This document shows positions 8,139 to 21,185 of a DNA stretch of 37,368 nucleotides, piece after piece (within the stretch, counting starts at the first letter, position 1; every line of letters begins with the position of its first letter). A program made the position numbers and the translations under genes. The stretch comes from Rhodoluna sp. GTDB taxonomy: Bacteria > Actinomycetota > Actinomycetes > Actinomycetales > Microbacteriaceae. The notes below the pieces were generated by a model. The model was not told the DNA's origin and searched no databases. It was given only the letters and a program-made list of their open reading frames with translations. The DNA is taken from positions 1-37,368 of the forward strand of contig JAURKU010000010.1 in NCBI GenBank assembly GCA_030831605.1. The letters are read 5' to 3'.

Positions 8139-8468
8139 GTGAAGCAGTTTCTGATAAACGTCTTAGACACTGAAACCGGAACCGCTTCCGGTAATGAAAT
8201 GGCTGAAATAGACGCCTTCAACGAGATGCTGCAAAATAACGGTCACTGGGTATATGCCAATGGAATTTCTTCACCATCCGAATCGGTAAAGATTGATAAC
8301 CGCTCTGACAAAAATGAATTAGTCGATGGCCCGTTATACGATGAGGAACTCTATGTTTCCGGTTTCTGGATAATCAAGGCAGCAGATAAAGAGCAAGCTA
8401 TCGTCTTGGCTAAATTAGGATCTAAAGCTTGTAATCGCCAGGTCGAACTTAGGCCGCTGCACGGTTAG
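8139..8468 (+). CDS. YCII/DGPF-domain protein
   Basis: 109 aa. The N-terminal strand [10 protein letters not shown], central ...[19 protein letters not shown] and terminal VELRPLHG match the YCII-related (DGPF) dimeric ferredoxin-like fold. The family is of uncertain activity and is often found beside extracytoplasmic sigma factors in actinobacteria, but no sigma factor is here. GTG start with GGAGA 4 bases upstream. It lies 18 bases after tRNA-His, so may be read from the orn transcript. Its TAG stop interlocks with the gatB TAA in the tetramer TTAG. Confidence 0.8.
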   Translation: MKQFLINVLDTETGTASGNEMAEIDAFNEMLQNNGHWVYANGISSPSESVKIDNRSDKNELVDGPLYDEELYVSGFWIIKAADKEQAIVLAKLGSKACNRQVELRPLHG

Positions 8469-9970
8469 TTCTGATTAGCTCTTTCTAATACCAGTTCACG
8501 AACTCGTGCAGCATCAGCTTGGCCTTTCATCGCCTGCATCACTGCGCCGATTACTGCACCAGCGGCTTGAAGCTTACCCTCACGAATCTTTTCCAAGACA
8601 TCGGGTTGTTTGGCTAGTGCCTCATCAATTGCCGCAATTAGCGCACCATCGTCGGAGACCACTTCAAGTCCTTGTGCTTTGACAATCTCTTCTGGGCTTC
8701 CCTTACCGGCTAACACTTCGGCAAGAACTGTTCTAGCGATTCGGTCGTTGATTTTTCCAGAGTCAACTAGATTGGCAAGTTCGGCAACCTGTACCGGGGT
8801 AATTGCTAACTCGGAGACATCTTTATCTTCACTATTGGCAATTCTGGCTATCTCACCGGAATACCATTTTCTAGCAGCCTGAGCCTTGGCTCCGGCTGCA
8901 ACAGCTTCCTCGATGAAATCAAGCAAACCTGCATTTACTGCATCTCTAAATTCCATCTCAGCAAATCCCCACTCCGCAGCTAGTCGTTTGCGTCGATCAG
9001 CAGGATTCTCCGGAAGCTCTTGGCGTAATTTCTCAATTAGTTCAGTCGATGGTTGAACTGGAACTAGATCAGGCTCTGGGAAGTAACGATAGTCATCTGC
9101 ATCAGATTTAGGTCGGCCGGCACTAGTTGATCCTTTGTCCTCATGCCAGTGCCTGGTTTCCTGAGTGATAGAACCACCATCAGCAAGGATCTGAGCCTGG
9201 CGTTGAATCTCGTAACGAACGGCTCGTTCAATGCTTCGAAGGCTGTTGACGTTCTTGGTTTCGGTTCTGGTACCAAGTTTGTCTTGTCCCTTGGGGCGAA
9301 GCGAAACGTTAGCATCACAGCGAACGTTACCGCGTTCCATGCGAGCGTCAGAAACACCCAGTGCTTTAACAATCTCTCTAATCGATCTGACGTAGGCAGC
9401 AGCAAGCTCGGGAGCTTCTGCACCTGCACCAAAAACCGGCTTGGTTACGATTTCAACCAGCGGCACTCCGGCTCGGTTGTAATCTACGAGTGAATATTCA
9501 GCTCCCTGGATTCGCCCGGTGGCACCACCGATGTGAGTTAGCTTGCCAGCGTCCTCTTCCATGTGTGCTCGTTCAATCTGCACGGTAAAGACCTTGCCAC
9601 TTGGCACCTCAACATCAAGCGAACCGGCAAAAGCGATCGGTTCGTCATACTGCGAGGTTTGGAAGTTCTTAGCTAAATCCGGGTAGAAGTAGTTCTTTCT
9701 GGCAAATCTTCCAGTTGGGGCAATCTGGCAGCCGAGGGCAAGCCCAATCGAAATTGATGACTCGACAGCCTTTTTATTTACAGCGGGAAGAGATCCCGGC
9801 AAGCCAATACAAACCGGACACACATTGGTGTTCGGTTCCTCACCGAACTCATTGCGGCAACCGCAGAACATCTTGGTCTTGGTATTTAGTTCAACGTGAA
9901 CTTCTAAACCGATCACAACTTCAAAAAGCTCAATCGCCTTCTCGTAATCCATCAAGTTTGCCTTAGCCAT
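8465..9970 (-). CDS. gatB: Asp-tRNA(Asn)/Glu-tRNA(Gln) amidotransferase subunit B
   Basis: 501 aa. GatB binds the mischarged tRNA and activates the Glu/Asp side chain with ATP, receiving ammonia from GatA. N-terminal [20 protein letters not shown] starts the cradle domain, and the Cys cluster (FCGC...NVCPVC) matches the zinc site. The [18 protein letters not shown] segment is highly conserved. The C-terminal helical and YqeY-like tail domain covers roughly residues 330-501 and ends the protein at normal family length. It is last in gatC-gatA-gatB, with the gatA stop and gatB start sharing a base (TAATG), implying translational coupling. Confidence 0.97.
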   Translation of the reverse strand: MAKANLMDYEKAIELFEVVIGLEVHVELNTKTKMFCGCRNEFGEEPNTNVCPVCIGLPGSLPAVNKKAVESSISIGLALGCQIAPTGRFARKNYFYPDLAKNFQTSQYDEPIAFAGSLDVEVPSGKVFTVQIERAHMEEDAGKLTHIGGATGRIQGAEYSLVDYNRAGVPLVEIVTKPVFGAGAEAPELAAAYVRSIREIVKALGVSDARMERGNVRCDANVSLRPKGQDKLGTRTETKNVNSLRSIERAVRYEIQRQAQILADGGSITQETRHWHEDKGSTSAGRPKSDADDYRYFPEPDLVPVQPSTELIEKLRQELPENPADRRKRLAAEWGFAEMEFRDAVNAGLLDFIEEAVAAGAKAQAARKWYSGEIARIANSEDKDVSELAITPVQVAELANLVDSGKINDRIARTVLAEVLAGKGSPEEIVKAQGLEVVSDDGALIAAIDEALAKQPDVLEKIREGKLQAAGAVIGAVMQAMKGQADAARVRELVLERANQN

Positions 9971-11472
9971 TAGTTGACCTCCAAGCTTGGTGCGAAATCA
10001 ATCATTCGCTTACCCCAGACACCTTCCAGGATGCTCTCGAGTGCAGCTCCCGCCTCATACAAAAGTGCATCTTTGTAACTTGGAGAGAGCATCTGAATAC
10101 CGACCGGTAGCTGGTCTTCATCGGCAAGACCAATGGGCACCGAAATGCCGGGAAGCCCTGCCAAGTTAGCCGGGATGGTTGCAATGTCATTTAGATACAT
10201 CGCAAGTGGGTCGGCTACTTTCTCCCCGAATTTGAATGCTGTAGTTGGTGCAGTTGGTGAAATCAATACATCCGCTTTACTAAATGCATTAGCGAAATCG
10301 CGTTGAATTAGAGTTCTAACCTTTTGCGCAGCGCCGTAGAACTTATCGAAAGAGCCGGCAGAAAGGGCGTATGTGCCGAGGATGATTCTGCGCTTCACCT
10401 CAGGCCCAAAGCCTGCCTCACGGGTGGCCGACATGACCTTCTCAATAGTTGGGTTGCCCTCCGGCGTTACTCTCATGCCAAATCGAACCGAGTCAAATTT
10501 AGCAAGATTGCTAGAAGCTTCTGCTGGAAGGATCAGGTAATAAGCATCAATTGCATATTCAAAACTTGGGCAGTCAACCTCAACTATTTCTCCGCCTGCC
10601 TCAGTGATTAGTTTGATTGCCTCAGCAAAGCGGTTTCTAACTCCCTGCTGGAAACCTTCACCGGAAAGTTGTTTGATGAGACCAAAACGTTTACCCTTGA
10701 GAGTTCCGTTCTTTGCTGCCTGAACCATTGAACCTAGCGAATCTAAAAGTGAGGTACTATCAAAAGGATCATGTCCAGCAATAACATCCTGCAGGTAGGC
10801 AGCATCCAGAACATTTCTTGCCACTGGTCCGATTTGATCCAATGATGAGGCAAGGGCGATTAGCCCGTAGCGAGAGATTGCACCATAGGTAGGTTTGATA
10901 CCAACTGTTCCGGTTACCGCTGCTGGGAATCTAATTGAGCCACCGGTATCTGAACCAATGGCCAAAGGTGCTTGGAACGATGAAATCACTGAAGATGAAC
11001 CACCACCAGAACCACCAGGAGTTCTAGTTAGATCCCATGGGTTTTTTGATGGCCCGTAGGCGGAGAACTCCGTTGATGAACCCATGGCAAATTCATCGAG
11101 GTTAGTCTTACCCAGAATCGGCATCAATTGGTTCCGCAGCTTGGTTACGACTGTCGCATCATATGGCGGTACCCAGCCCTCCAGAATCTTAGACCCTGCG
11201 GTAGTTGGAGCATCGGTAGTGGTCAGGTTATCTTTGACAGCAATCGGTAATCCAGCAAGTTCAGGTAATTTTTCTCCAGCTTTGCGTCTAGCATCAACAT
11301 CTTTGGCGGTGGCAAGTGCGCTCGCTGCGTTGACAAATAGAAATGAATGAATCGCTGTGTCAACTTTGGAAATTTGGTCTAGGTGAGCTTGGGTTAGTTC
11401 CACCGAGGAGATTTCACCAGATTGAAGCAGTGAAATCAGTTCGCTGGCTGATTTTTTGATCAGTTCAGACAT
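9970..11472 (-). CDS. gatA: Asp-tRNA(Asn)/Glu-tRNA(Gln) amidotransferase subunit A
   Basis: 500 aa amidase-signature enzyme that hydrolyses glutamine to supply ammonia to GatB. The Ser-cisSer-Lys triad is identifiable: Lys80 (IAVKDN), Ser155 (TPGGSGGG) and nucleophile Ser179 (GSDTGGS), with the 24-residue Ser-Ser spacing of known GatA proteins. The usual GGSSGGS is GGSGGGS here; the catalytic Ser is kept. ATG start, 2 bases after the gatC stop. The length and C-terminal hydrophobic segments ([18 protein letters not shown]) are typical. Confidence 0.97.
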   Translation of the reverse strand: MSELIKKSASELISLLQSGEISSVELTQAHLDQISKVDTAIHSFLFVNAASALATAKDVDARRKAGEKLPELAGLPIAVKDNLTTTDAPTTAGSKILEGWVPPYDATVVTKLRNQLMPILGKTNLDEFAMGSSTEFSAYGPSKNPWDLTRTPGGSGGGSSSVISSFQAPLAIGSDTGGSIRFPAAVTGTVGIKPTYGAISRYGLIALASSLDQIGPVARNVLDAAYLQDVIAGHDPFDSTSLLDSLGSMVQAAKNGTLKGKRFGLIKQLSGEGFQQGVRNRFAEAIKLITEAGGEIVEVDCPSFEYAIDAYYLILPAEASSNLAKFDSVRFGMRVTPEGNPTIEKVMSATREAGFGPEVKRRIILGTYALSAGSFDKFYGAAQKVRTLIQRDFANAFSKADVLISPTAPTTAFKFGEKVADPLAMYLNDIATIPANLAGLPGISVPIGLADEDQLPVGIQMLSPSYKDALLYEAGAALESILEGVWGKRMIDFAPSLEVN

Positions 11473-11474
11473 CC

Positions 11475-11771
11475 CTACTCCTCATCCAAAATAGCTGCCA
11501 CACGGAATCTCCCCTGAGCGCTGTCTGGCGCGCCAGATAAGGCATCAGCCTGGCTCAGCGATGGGCGTATTTCGTCTTCGCGGAAAACGTTACTTAGCGG
11601 AATTGGGTGGCTGGTTGCCGGAGTGTTCTCATCGACAATGTTGGAAATCTTGGCGACCGAATCGACTATCACGCTTAATTGTTCGGTGAAGCGAATCAGC
11701 TCAGCCTCGGTGAGGTCAATTCGGGCTAGATTAGCCAGATGACGCACCAAATCAGGGGTAATCTCGGACAT
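11475..11771 (-). CDS. gatC: Asp-tRNA(Asn)/Glu-tRNA(Gln) amidotransferase subunit C
   Basis: 98 aa belt subunit that wraps GatA and Gat[21 protein letters not shown] is the classic N-terminus, and the C-terminus ends [10 protein letters not shown] (family F-x-V-P-x-I/V-L). The track ORF starts 16 codons earlier at 11819, but AGGAAAGC lies just upstream of the ATG at 11771 and the upstream residues look non-coding, so the shorter start is chosen. First gene of gatCAB. A minus -10-like TATACT at 11804-11799 has no good -35. Confidence 0.95.
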   Translation of the reverse strand: MSEITPDLVRHLANLARIDLTEAELIRFTEQLSVIVDSVAKISNIVDENTPATSHPIPLSNVFREDEIRPSLSQADALSGAPDSAQGRFRVAAILDEE

Positions 11772-11809
11772 TGCTTTCCTTTGGACTAGATAAATCAAGT
11801 ATATCGGGG

Positions 11810-11839
11810 CTGACAGCAAACCTTTTACTGGACTAAACT
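11810..11839 (+). promoter_or_regulatory. Promoter for the DivIVA-like gene
   Basis: CTGACA (11810-11815), an 18-base spacer, then TAAACT (11834-11839) gives a good vegetative promoter match. The predicted start near 11846 leaves a leader of about 46 bases to the ATG at 11892, which also argues against the track start at 11847. Confidence 0.55.
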
Positions 11840-11891
11840 TACACAGTTGCCCAAAAGCGCTAGGCGATACGTAATTCCAGGAGAAACCAAG

Positions 11892-15070
<3,179 letters not shown>

Positions 15071-15090
15071 CTATTAACAGGGTGGACAGA

Positions 15091-16218
15091 TTAGTCAATG
15101 CTCGCCGAGCTTGTTGAGAACTCAGCCACTGCAGATACGGTGGCATCAATTGTGACCTGGGCAAGTACTCGAGTGCCAAGATAAATAACAGCAGTTTGAC
15201 CTGGCGCTACCCCAAGAATAGGTTCATCTAATTTGATAATCATTTGCTGGTCAGTAACCGAAACCTGACATGGCACCTGCTCGCCGTGGGCCCGAACCTG
15301 CACATCTGCTGCGAAGAACTCCTCAGCATCAGCTTTGGCTTTACCGCACCAACTGTAGTTTTTACCCGATAACTCTTTCACCGCTAGAGCTGCTGCTGGG
15401 CCAACGACGACCTTGTTGGTCTTCACATCCACAGCTAACACATAGCGAGGCTTACCATCAGAAGCTGGCCTACCAAGTTGGAGGCCCTTTCGTTGACCGA
15501 CGGTAAATCCATGTGCTCCCTGGTGCTGGCCTAGAACATTGCCTTCCATGTCGACGATTTCACCAGCAGTGCTACCAAGTCGATCAGCCAACCAATCTTG
15601 GGTATCGCCTTCAGGAATAAAACAGATGTCGTAAGAATCGGGCTTGGCAGCAACCGAAAGCCCTCTTTCGGCAGCCTCTTGCCGAATTAGATCCTTACTG
15701 GCGGTATGTCCCAGCGGAAACATCGAGTGCTTTAGTTGTTCCGCGGTTAGTACGCCGAGTACGTAGCTTTGATCTTTAGCGAGCGCTTCAGAGCGGTGCA
15801 ATTCTAGGTTGCCTTCGCCATCTTTTAGGATGCTGGCATAGTGGCCGGTGCAGATAGCCTCAAAACCTAAAGCTAAACCTTTTTCCAGTAGCGCAGCGAA
15901 CTTGATTCTTTCATTGCAGCGCATACATGGATTTGGTGTCCGACCCGATTCGTATTCGGCTATGAAATCATCAACTACTTCTAGTTTGAACTTTTCACTA
16001 AAATCCCAGACATAAAAAGGTATTCCTAAGACATTCGCTGCTCGCTGGGCGTCCATGCTGTCTTCAATAGTGCAGCAGCCTCTCGAACCGGTGCGTAGAG
16101 TTCCAGGCATTCTAGATAACGCGAGGTGCACTCCAACAACTTCGTGACCTGCTTCGACAGCTCTGGCGGCAGCCACTGCACTGTCCACCCCACCACTCAT
16201 GGCCGCTAGTACTTTCAC
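15091..16218 (-). CDS. mnmA: tRNA-specific 2-thiouridylase
   Basis: 375 aa. MnmA adenylates U34 of tRNA Lys/Glu/Gln and inserts sulfur to give s2U. The PP-loop SGGVDSAV lies at residues 8-15; the catalytic Cys pair is Cys98 (TPNPCMRCN) and Cys199 (YDICFIPEGD). The central tRNA-binding segment GQHQGAHGFTVGQRKGLQLG and the C-terminal beta-barrel are present. GTG start overlaps the TGA of the cysteine desulfurase gene (GTGA), so the sulfur donor and the thiolase are translationally coupled. Length is typical. Confidence 0.97.
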   Translation of the reverse strand: MKVLAAMSGGVDSAVAAARAVEAGHEVVGVHLALSRMPGTLRTGSRGCCTIEDSMDAQRAANVLGIPFYVWDFSEKFKLEVVDDFIAEYESGRTPNPCMRCNERIKFAALLEKGLALGFEAICTGHYASILKDGEGNLELHRSEALAKDQSYVLGVLTAEQLKHSMFPLGHTASKDLIRQEAAERGLSVAAKPDSYDICFIPEGDTQDWLADRLGSTAGEIVDMEGNVLGQHQGAHGFTVGQRKGLQLGRPASDGKPRYVLAVDVKTNKVVVGPAAALAVKELSGKNYSWCGKAKADAEEFFAADVQVRAHGEQVPCQVSVTDQQMIIKLDEPILGVAPGQTAVIYLGTRVLAQVTIDATVSAVAEFSTSSASID

Positions 16219-17384
16219 TTTTGAACACCAGCTTTCAAGGCAGCATTGACAGCCGCTGGCAGTGCAGCAAGGAAGCCATCGATGTCTTCTCTGGTTGTCT
16301 TATTTCCAAGTGTGACGCGAATGCAACCGTTTGCATCTGCTTGCGATCTACCCATCGCAATCAGCACGTGACTTGGGCCATTTACTCCGGCTTGACAAGC
16401 TGAACCTGTGGAAACTGAAATACCTTGCTGATCCAATAGAAACAAGAGTGAATCTCCCGAGCAACCTTCAAATATGAAGTGTGCGTTATTCGGTAGTCTA
16501 TTTTCAATAGTTCCAGTGAATCGAGCAACATCGGTTAACCTGTGAACGCCTTGAACTAGATAGTCACGCAATTCGGCAAGCCGTTTAGCCTCGTCCGGTA
16601 ATTCCCGAACAGCAATTTCTGCAGCGTGGGCAAAAGCCTTCGCAGCCGGAGCGTTCATTGTTCCAGAACGAAGGCCACGCTCTTGGCCACCGCCGTGAAT
16701 TAGTGAGACAAGTTTGGTCTGTCGGGACACGACCATGGCCCCTACCCCAATAGGCCCACCTACCTTATGAGCCGATACAGCGAGTGTGGCAAGGCCTGAA
16801 TCAGCAAAACCGATCGGAATATGGCCAAAAGCAGCAACTGCATCGGAGTGAACGGGAATGCCAAATCTCGAAGCCAAAGAAGTTACTGCTTTGATGTCGA
16901 ATATCAAACCGGTTTCGTTATTGGCCCACATCAAAGTTATCAGCGCAACGCGTTCTTGAATCTGAGTTAGCAGAGTCGCTAGCCCAACTAGATCAATTTG
17001 CCCAAACTCATCTATCGGTAGCCAAATAATTTCTGCACCGTCGTGCTTTTCTAACCACTCGATTGGGTCGATGACAGCGTGGTGCTCGGTGCCAGCGGTA
17101 ATGATCAGATTACGCTTAGCATCTTCTTCTTTTCGCTGCCAATAGAGCCCCTTAATCGCCGTGTTGTTACTTTCGGTTCCACCAGAGGTGAAAATAATTT
17201 CACTGCGGTGACAGCCAAGGCTTTGGGCTAGGGATTCTCTGGCTTCCTCAAGAGCTTTTCTGACTGCTTGACCAGAGGTGTGAACTGATGAGGGATTACC
17301 CAATTCTTTTAGGTAGTGAACGTAACTTTCCAAAACTTCATCGCGGATCGGAGTTGTAGCTGCGTAGTCAAGGTAAATTCCCAT
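16215..17384 (-). CDS. Cysteine desulfurase (NifS/IscS family)
   Basis: 389 aa PLP enzyme that removes sulfur from cysteine as a persulfide. MGIYLDYAATTP is the classic start. His101 (GTEHHAV), Asp181 (VHSDAVAAFG) and Schiff-base Lys207 (SAHKVGGP) are present, and the persulfide Cys330 lies in STGSACQAG. The short active-site loop fits the IscS-like class that hands sulfur directly to MnmA, which is the next gene (overlapping by 4 bases). No Fe-S scaffold gene is nearby, so tRNA thiolation is the most supported role; an Fe-S role cannot be excluded. Confidence 0.95.
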   Translation of the reverse strand: MGIYLDYAATTPIRDEVLESYVHYLKELGNPSSVHTSGQAVRKALEEARESLAQSLGCHRSEIIFTSGGTESNNTAIKGLYWQRKEEDAKRNLIITAGTEHHAVIDPIEWLEKHDGAEIIWLPIDEFGQIDLVGLATLLTQIQERVALITLMWANNETGLIFDIKAVTSLASRFGIPVHSDAVAAFGHIPIGFADSGLATLAVSAHKVGGPIGVGAMVVSRQTKLVSLIHGGGQERGLRSGTMNAPAAKAFAHAAEIAVRELPDEAKRLAELRDYLVQGVHRLTDVARFTGTIENRLPNNAHFIFEGCSGDSLLFLLDQQGISVSTGSACQAGVNGPSHVLIAMGRSQADANGCIRVTLGNKTTREDIDGFLAALPAAVNAALKAGVQK

Positions 17385-17386
17385 GA

Positions 17387-18292
17387 TTAAAACATCTTTG
17401 CAGCTAAGTCCCGACGGGCTTTGATGACCGCAGGGTTGTTTTTTCCGACAGCATTGAATAATTCAAGCAGGTGATTGGTAAAAACTGTTTTATCTTCAGC
17501 AAGATCGAAAAACTCTAGCAAAAGCCCAAAAGCGGTTTCTGCATCACCGATGGCCAGTAAATAGTCAGCTTTTCGCATAGCCTCAGCAACTGTTTTCGGC
17601 TCAACGGCAAGTTCGGTTTCAATCTCCCCGGCATAGGTTCTTGCAACGAGTTTTACCTGAGCGAGACGCTCCAGGAGCGTCTCGTCATTTGGTTTATCTC
17701 TAAGTTCTTTTTGGTAAATCTCGACAGCAGCATCGAATTCCCCACGCTCCATGGCATCAAGGGCAAGCTGCTCACTTGGGCTTAGCTCTGGCTCAGGTTG
17801 AGTGCTCACCTCGCCGATTACTAACTCGCCTTCTAAGCCTTGGCTCTTGGCAAGTTCGATAAGTTTTTCTAGAAAAGTGATCAAGTCATCGACACTCTGA
17901 TCGCCCTGGAACAGTGGCCTAGGCTCACCAGCCAAAATCATTGCCACTGTCGCAGGTGCGGTAACCGCAAAGGCTTGGGCTAAGTCTGGCTGAGCCATGA
18001 TATCAAGCTTGGCTAAAAACCACTTTCCCTGTGAGTGCTCGGAAAGCTTTTCTAGCTTTTGGGTCAACGAAACGCTGGCGGCATCTGCCTTATCCCAGAA
18101 ACTGACAATCACTGGGACTACATTTGAGATTTCGATTACCGACCGGACAACTGGTTGGCTCAAATCAAGCGAAAAAGCTGGCACGGTAACTTTTGGCGTC
18201 TGACTATTGCTACCGATTTTATCTTTGACAACTTTATTGGCAAGAGCCGAAAGGTCAACTGCACCGCGGAAGGAATTATTAAGTTCGCTCAA
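17387..18292 (-). CDS. Thioredoxin-fold/TPR protein, CnoX (YbbN)-like, no CxxC
   Basis: 301 aa. Residues 45-150 form a thioredoxin-like domain (VVPVIVSFWDKADAASVSLT, then LDIMAQPDLAQAFAVTAPATV), followed by TPR-like helices (PSEQLALDAMERGEFDAAVEIY..., 175-301). The redox CxxC is absent, replaced by DKADAA after SFW, so it cannot act as a dithiol thioredoxin. It fits the CnoX/YbbN chaperone-like family, which holds clients for GroEL/DnaK. TTG start: the TTGA overlaps the upstream stop, with AAGG 7 bases before. It is 2 bases from the cysteine desulfurase gene and in one operon with it. Confidence 0.82.
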   Translation of the reverse strand: MSELNNSFRGAVDLSALANKVVKDKIGSNSQTPKVTVPAFSLDLSQPVVRSVIEISNVVPVIVSFWDKADAASVSLTQKLEKLSEHSQGKWFLAKLDIMAQPDLAQAFAVTAPATVAMILAGEPRPLFQGDQSVDDLITFLEKLIELAKSQGLEGELVIGEVSTQPEPELSPSEQLALDAMERGEFDAAVEIYQKELRDKPNDETLLERLAQVKLVARTYAGEIETELAVEPKTVAEAMRKADYLLAIGDAETAFGLLLEFFDLAEDKTVFTNHLLELFNAVGKNNPAVIKARRDLAAKMF

Positions 18293-20004
18293 TCTAGTGC
18301 CTTCACCGACAAGATACCTTGGCTAGCGCCAACCAGTCGAATTTTCTCTGCCGACCCGGAAACCGGAACGTAGAAAAGCATCTGGTTGCCATAAACGGTT
18401 TTTATCCCAGTTGATGAGCCAGGAGCGTTAAGTAGAATCTTGCCTTCTATGGTGGTCACCGACACCGCCTGACCGCGAATCTTTGGTCGGATAATCTCAG
18501 TGTCATTCATCTGAACAGCAACTAAACCACCCGATTCCAAAGTCAACATTCCAATAATGTTTGGGTTGCCCAAACTGTGTTGGAATCTAATTGAAGTCTT
18601 GGCGTTGACCTGCTTGGCAATCTTGTCTGCCTGATCCTGTGAGATGGCGGCATAAAACTTATCCGAAGCTAAATCAAATGCCTCGAAATATTTACTCTCC
18701 GTGCCTTTATTCAGGGTGTCACCGTATTTGAAAGGCAGGCTTTTGAGCTTGGTGGCGAGATACTCGTTCTCGGCCGCTACCGAGATAGCTCCGATATCCT
18801 GCGCCGCTACGTCGGGGAATTTGGCATTTGGTAATAGATCAATCAAATACCAAAGTTTATAGTTCTCTCGAGGGCTCTCCTGCTGCAGCACCAGAAGTTG
18901 GGGTGCACGGGTGGTCGCCTCAGATTTGGTGACCACCATGATAGTTCTTGGTTGCCAACCCAATTCAGCTGCCGGCAGTTGCATCGGTAGGGCTATGGTG
19001 ACCGGGTTAGCAATAATTTCCGGAAGCTTCGGAATTTTCTTGTTCTTGGTTTGCAAGAAGTACTGAATTTTTCTAAGTTCGAGTGCAGGACCGGCTACAC
19101 GGGTTAAAAGTAGTGGTTCATCCCTGGCCCCATCTGCAGTCTTCACTGTTGTGGCGACTTCACGAACGATTCTTTGAAGCTGGGCATCGTTGACCACAAC
19201 GCTGGTAGCTGGGCTCAAACCTGATTCTGTCTCTGGTTTAGCTTCAGCGGAATTAGCGCAACCGGCTAAAAGCCCAAAAGTTACTAATGCAGCTGGAATG
19301 ACTGCTATCTTCCGACCTATTCTTCTTCTGCCCCGAATCGGGATATCCGATCTGATTCTCTTACGATATTTTGGCCCCGATGGCGCTTTCGGTATTCGTC
19401 TTCTCGGGCCACGAAGTTTACGAAGGTTACGCAAGGCCCAGAAATTTAGAATCAGACCCAAAACGAGAAGTCCCAAGCCACCGTAAATTAAGACAAGCGG
19501 CCAATCGATCAAAGTGTTTACCTGCCAAATTATTGTGACTGCCTCTGGGCCATGCTTAAACCCGTCGCTAGCTAACAAAATTGCTGTGTCATCGGCCATA
19601 GCCACATCTGTGTTTAGGTCGTTTTTGACCTTTATTGCGGTTCGCCACATGTCGCTACCCTCGGGATTTTGATTTTCCCCACCAGCGGTAATCTCTGTTA
19701 CATCAGCCTCGTTGGCTTGGCTTAGATTTAGACTGACAAAGTTACTGGTTCCGATCCAATCCTGAATATCACGCTCTCTAGCATCTGCATAGAAAATCTC
19801 TTTCTGGCCTGATGCTTGAACGGTAATTTCACCAGGGAATCGCTTCAGTGTTTCATTTGGTATGACCGCATAGGAATAGGCGGAATTAAGCTCAAAATCG
19901 ACCTGTTTGCGGTTGGCGTCGTCAAATGGGCCCTTGATGATAAAGCCGGTTAGCACGCTTAGGGCCGAAAGGGCTAGCAGCGTGCTGGCAATAACAAACC
20001 GCAT
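18289..20004 (-). CDS. Membrane protein with internal lipobox-like segment
   Basis: 571 aa of unknown function. A helix at 1-23 is followed by an external domain (24-165), a second helix (about 166-190), a very basic cytoplasmic stretch (196-231, many Arg/Lys), then RKIAVIPAALVTFGLLAGC, which has the layout of a lipoprotein signal with Cys249 in LLAGC. The external C-terminal domain (250-571) is rich in beta-like segments. It reads as a membrane protein fused in frame to a lipoprotein; I see no internal ATG/GTG/TTG start near the junction. AAGGAG precedes the ATG. Cell-envelope location is supported; function is not. Confidence 0.72.
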   Translation of the reverse strand: MRFVIASTLLALSALSVLTGFIIKGPFDDANRKQVDFELNSAYSYAVIPNETLKRFPGEITVQASGQKEIFYADARERDIQDWIGTSNFVSLNLSQANEADVTEITAGGENQNPEGSDMWRTAIKVKNDLNTDVAMADDTAILLASDGFKHGPEAVTIIWQVNTLIDWPLVLIYGGLGLLVLGLILNFWALRNLRKLRGPRRRIPKAPSGPKYRKRIRSDIPIRGRRRIGRKIAVIPAALVTFGLLAGCANSAEAKPETESGLSPATSVVVNDAQLQRIVREVATTVKTADGARDEPLLLTRVAGPALELRKIQYFLQTKNKKIPKLPEIIANPVTIALPMQLPAAELGWQPRTIMVVTKSEATTRAPQLLVLQQESPRENYKLWYLIDLLPNAKFPDVAAQDIGAISVAAENEYLATKLKSLPFKYGDTLNKGTESKYFEAFDLASDKFYAAISQDQADKIAKQVNAKTSIRFQHSLGNPNIIGMLTLESGGLVAVQMNDTEIIRPKIRGQAVSVTTIEGKILLNAPGSSTGIKTVYGNQMLFYVPVSGSAEKIRLVGASQGILSVKALD

Positions 20005-20025
20005 AAGGCTCCTTTCAGGCTAAAC

Positions 20026-20055
20026 TTGGGGAAAGTAAGACAACTCGTCTATTCT
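20026..20055 (+). promoter_or_regulatory. Candidate promoter for the second DivIVA-like gene
   Basis: TTGGGG (20026-20031), 18-base spacer, TATTCT (20050-20055) inside the 74-bp divergent gap. The predicted transcript start lies a few bases before AAGGAG (20067-20072) and the TTG start at 20079. Confidence 0.4.
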
Positions 20056-20078
20056 ACCGAAGCCCTAAGGAGCGCCCC

Positions 20079-21164
20079 TTGGCAGCCGAAGAGACTGAAT
20101 TTCCAGTGGGTTTGCGCGGTTACGACCGTGCCAGCGTTGATGACGCTATCCGCGATTTTCGCCGTGAATTGCTAAATCTGACCACCCAAAACAGCACTTT
20201 AGCCAATGAGTTACGGGAAGCCCAGAATCGCTTAGTTGCCCTGGAAACCGAGCTTTCCGAGAACAAAAATCCAAGTTATGCAGGTGTTGGAGCTAAAGCC
20301 GCCCAAATTCTGGCAACTACGGAGGAACTTGCCCTAAAACTAGTCGCCGATGCCGAAAGTGATCGTGAAGCGATGCTCAGGGCTGCCGCCAGCACTATCG
20401 AACAGCAGAAGTTAGATGCCCAGGATTATTACGACGAACTTGTTGCCGAAGCTAACCGTCGGGCCGATCGCATCATCAATTCGGCTAAGAACGATTATGA
20501 CGAAACCATGGCTAAGGCCAAAATGGAGGCCGAGGAACTGGTCAACGATGCCATACGCGAGGCTGGGGCAACCCGTGGAGCAGTAGCAACCGAGGTTGCC
20601 AAGATGCGAGCAACTGCAAAGCGTGAGGTTGAACTAAAGCAGGCTGAGTCAGATCGCGCCTTGGCTGAGCGAAAGCTAATTCTAGAGCGTCAGCTCATGC
20701 AGCCATTTGGCCAAGCACTAGCCGACAGCATGTTGAGCGAACAGGCTCGAATCGATCTCAATTTAGAGCTCACCGCAAGACGAGCAGAAGCTGAAGCGGA
20801 ATATCTGAGAAAGCATCAAGAAGCGGTTGCAAAAACCCAGCGCTATCTCGATGATGCCAACGCACAGCTCTCCAACGCTCTTACCAGGGTGGCGGCAGCA
20901 AAACTTGAGGCGGAGACTCTAGAAGCAGGAGCTAAATCCATCAACAAGGCATCAACTGAACAGGCGAGGGCAAAAGCTGAACAGATTATTGCCGCTGCCG
21001 AAGCTGAGGCGAGAAATATCATTGCTGGCACCAAGTCCAAGGTAGCCGAAAGGCTTACTCAGCTAGAGGAAGCCGAAAGAAAATTAACCAATGAGCGCGA
21101 TAGCATTTTGGTGTATTTGAATAACCTAAAGCAGGTTATTGATCAAATCGATAAGGACATCTAG
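20079..21164 (+). CDS. Second DivIVA-like coiled-coil protein
   Basis: 361 aa from a TTG start with AAGGAG upstream. N-terminal FPVGLRGYDRASVDDAIRDF aligns with the start of the 11892 protein and with DivIVA GYxxxxVD motifs. The rest is nearly unbroken Ala/Glu/Lys coiled coil ending LKQVIDQIDKDI. The position-matched linker (NPSYAGVGAKAAQIL against NGYAALGAQFEQTL) supports paralogy. It probably assembles as a filament or polar scaffold at the membrane with its paralogue. It is followed after 21 bases by the AI-2E-family permease, so the two may be co-expressed. Function is inferred from architecture only. Confidence 0.82.
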   Translation: MAAEETEFPVGLRGYDRASVDDAIRDFRRELLNLTTQNSTLANELREAQNRLVALETELSENKNPSYAGVGAKAAQILATTEELALKLVADAESDREAMLRAAASTIEQQKLDAQDYYDELVAEANRRADRIINSAKNDYDETMAKAKMEAEELVNDAIREAGATRGAVATEVAKMRATAKREVELKQAESDRALAERKLILERQLMQPFGQALADSMLSEQARIDLNLELTARRAEAEAEYLRKHQEAVAKTQRYLDDANAQLSNALTRVAAAKLEAETLEAGAKSINKASTEQARAKAEQIIAAAEAEARNIIAGTKSKVAERLTQLEEAERKLTNERDSILVYLNNLKQVIDQIDKDI

Positions 21165-21185
21165 TCCTAGATTGGCAGGTGGGGC

